A DNA stretch of 6,888 bases from an uncultured bacterium (GTDB lineage Bacteria; Bacillota; Clostridia; Oscillospirales; Acutalibacteraceae), in assembly GCA_905215105.1 (NCBI GenBank), contig CAJMOI010000106.1, positions 1-6,888 on the forward strand, given 5' to 3'. Every line of letters starts with the position of its first letter. The first letter of the stretch is position 1. The position numbers were made by a program, and so were the translations under genes. Shown one piece after another: positions 6,472-6,888 of this stretch. Under the pieces are notes generated by a model, which was not told the origin of the DNA, did no database searches, and saw only the letters and a program-made list of their open reading frames with translations.

Positions 6472-6480
6472 TCCCTATTG

Positions 6481-6521
6481 AAAAAGGATCGGAAGAGCGT
6501 GTGCTTTTCCGGTCCTTTTTT
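6481..6521 (+). terminator. Intrinsic terminator after the lipoprotein gene
   Basis: Left arm 6481-6498 (starting with five A and the core GGATCGGAAGAGC) pairs with right arm 6503-6520 around a four-base GTGT loop. Two of the 18 pairs are G-T wobbles and the rest are Watson-Crick. The six-T run is at 6516-6521. It lies nine bases after the stop codon. Confidence 0.92.
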
Positions 6522-6541
6522 GCGCATTTTTCAAAATCCCC

Positions 6542-6570
6542 TTGACAACTGTGTATAGCGTGTATATACT
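6542..6570 (+). promoter_or_regulatory. Sigma-A-type promoter of the GntR regulator gene
   Basis: A perfect -35 TTGACA at 6542-6547 and a -10 TATACT at 6565-6570 (five of six) are separated by exactly 17 bases. This is the best promoter in the window. Transcription would start at about 6577, leaving a leader of about 33 nt. The promoter is woven through with repeated GTGTATA and ACTGTG words, consistent with repression by the gene's own product. Confidence 0.88.
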
Positions 6571-6578
6571 GTGTATAG
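6548..6578 (+). repeat. Direct repeats overlapping the GntR promoter (putative operator)
   Basis: ACTGTGTATAG occurs twice without mismatch, at 6548-6558 and 6568-6578, 20 bases apart, close to two helical turns, so both copies face nearly the same side of the DNA. The core GTGTATA occurs a third time at 6560-6566. An 8-bp palindrome GTATATAC lies at 6562-6569. The copies cover the spacer, the -10 element and the start site, a position that fits an operator for self-repression. GntR proteins of the YtrA group bind sites at their own promoters; that this one binds here is inference. Confidence 0.6.
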
Positions 6579-6587
6579 ATGATAATA

Positions 6588-6599
6588 ACAGTTAACTGT
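6588..6599 (+). promoter_or_regulatory. 12-bp perfect palindrome before the GntR start
   Basis: ACAGTTAACTGT at 6588-6599 is fully self-complementary and touches the GAGGTG ribosome binding site at 6600-6605. Its right half extends to ACTGTG (6595-6600), the same word that opens both promoter repeats at 6548 and 6568. It could be a further operator site. It has no loop, so it is less likely to act as an RNA hairpin. Confidence 0.5.
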
Positions 6600-6609
6600 G
6601 AGGTGCTCC

Positions 6610-6888
6610 ATGGACATCATTATCAGCAACAGCAGCTCCAGCCCGATTTATGAGCAGATCACCCGGCAAATTAAAGATCACATATTGCAGGGAGAACTGA
6701 AAGCAGGGGACGCCCTGCCCTCCATGCGGGTGTTGGCCAAAGAGCTGCGCATCAGCCTGATTACCACCAAACGTGCGTATGAAGAGCTGGAAAGGGATGG
6801 ATTTATCGAGACAGTTCCCGGAAAGGGCTGCTTTGTTTCGGAGAAAAATACCGAGTTTCTCCGGGAAGAGCAGCTGCGGCAGGTAGAG
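6610..6888 (+). CDS. GntR-family transcriptional regulator, YtrA subfamily (3' end outside window)
   Basis: The first 93 residues are visible and the frame is still open at the window end. Residues about 11-77 form the winged helix-turn-helix of GntR proteins: SPIYEQITRQIKDHILQGEL, then GDALPSMRVLAKELRIS, the recognition helix region LITTKRAYEELERDGF (50-65) and the wing TVPGKGCFV (68-76). The 'ITTKRAYEELERDGFIET' style and the start MDIIIS are typical of the short YtrA subfamily, whose members have about 120-130 residues with a small helical effector domain and normally repress an ABC transporter operon that follows. The transporter is outside this window, so that link is inference. GAGGTG at 6600-6605 is four bases before ATG 6610. 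The strong promoter and repeats in front suggest self-regulation. Confidence 0.92.
   Translation, partial: MDIIISNSSSSPIYEQITRQIKDHILQGELKAGDALPSMRVLAKELRISLITTKRAYEELERDGFIETVPGKGCFVSEKNTEFLREEQLRQVE

Overview
The window reads as the chromosome of a Gram-positive anaerobe of the Clostridia, probably an Oscillospirales/Ruminococcaceae-type gut commensal. The reasons are strong AGGAGG-type ribosome binding sites, short gaps, T-tailed intrinsic terminators, a CIRCE-type operator, a YtrA-type GntR regulator, a clostridial M18 aminopeptidase and a medium-GC base composition. The genus is inference. All genes supported here lie on the + strand.

Region 1 (1-3097) looks like one transcription unit. 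It holds the 3' end of a Sua5-type threonylcarbamoyl-AMP synthase, coaE (dephospho-CoA kinase, overlapping sua5 by 11 nt), a membrane-anchored lytic transglycosylase (TTG start overlapping the coaE stop by 4 nt) and, after a 37-nt gap, an M18 aminopeptidase (apeA type). It closes with a strong intrinsic terminator. The functions are unrelated (tRNA modification, coenzyme A, cell wall, peptide turnover), so this is a housekeeping cluster rather than a pathway.

Region 2 (3098-3838) holds a GNAT acetyltransferase placed directly behind that terminator, then a 141-nt gap with a near-perfect CIRCE operator (HrcA site). Region 3 (3839-5796) is htpG, the bacterial Hsp90, with its own terminator.

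Region 4 (5797-6521) is a monocistronic unit. It has an extended -10 promoter, a roughly 130-nt leader with predicted hairpins and a possible loop-loop contact, a small lipoprotein gene with a likely Ig-like domain, and a terminator. Region 5 (6522-6888) is a good sigma-A-type promoter full of repeated operator-like words, followed by the start of a YtrA-family GntR repressor that runs off the window; an ABC transporter would be expected next, but that is inference.

Most of the window is ordinary core genome. The parts most worth a second look are regulatory: the CIRCE site on htpG, the structured leader of the lipoprotein gene, and the repeat and palindrome array at the ytrA-type promoter. 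I see no CRISPR array, mobile element, rRNA or tRNA, and nothing that supports a novel defence or biosynthetic system.
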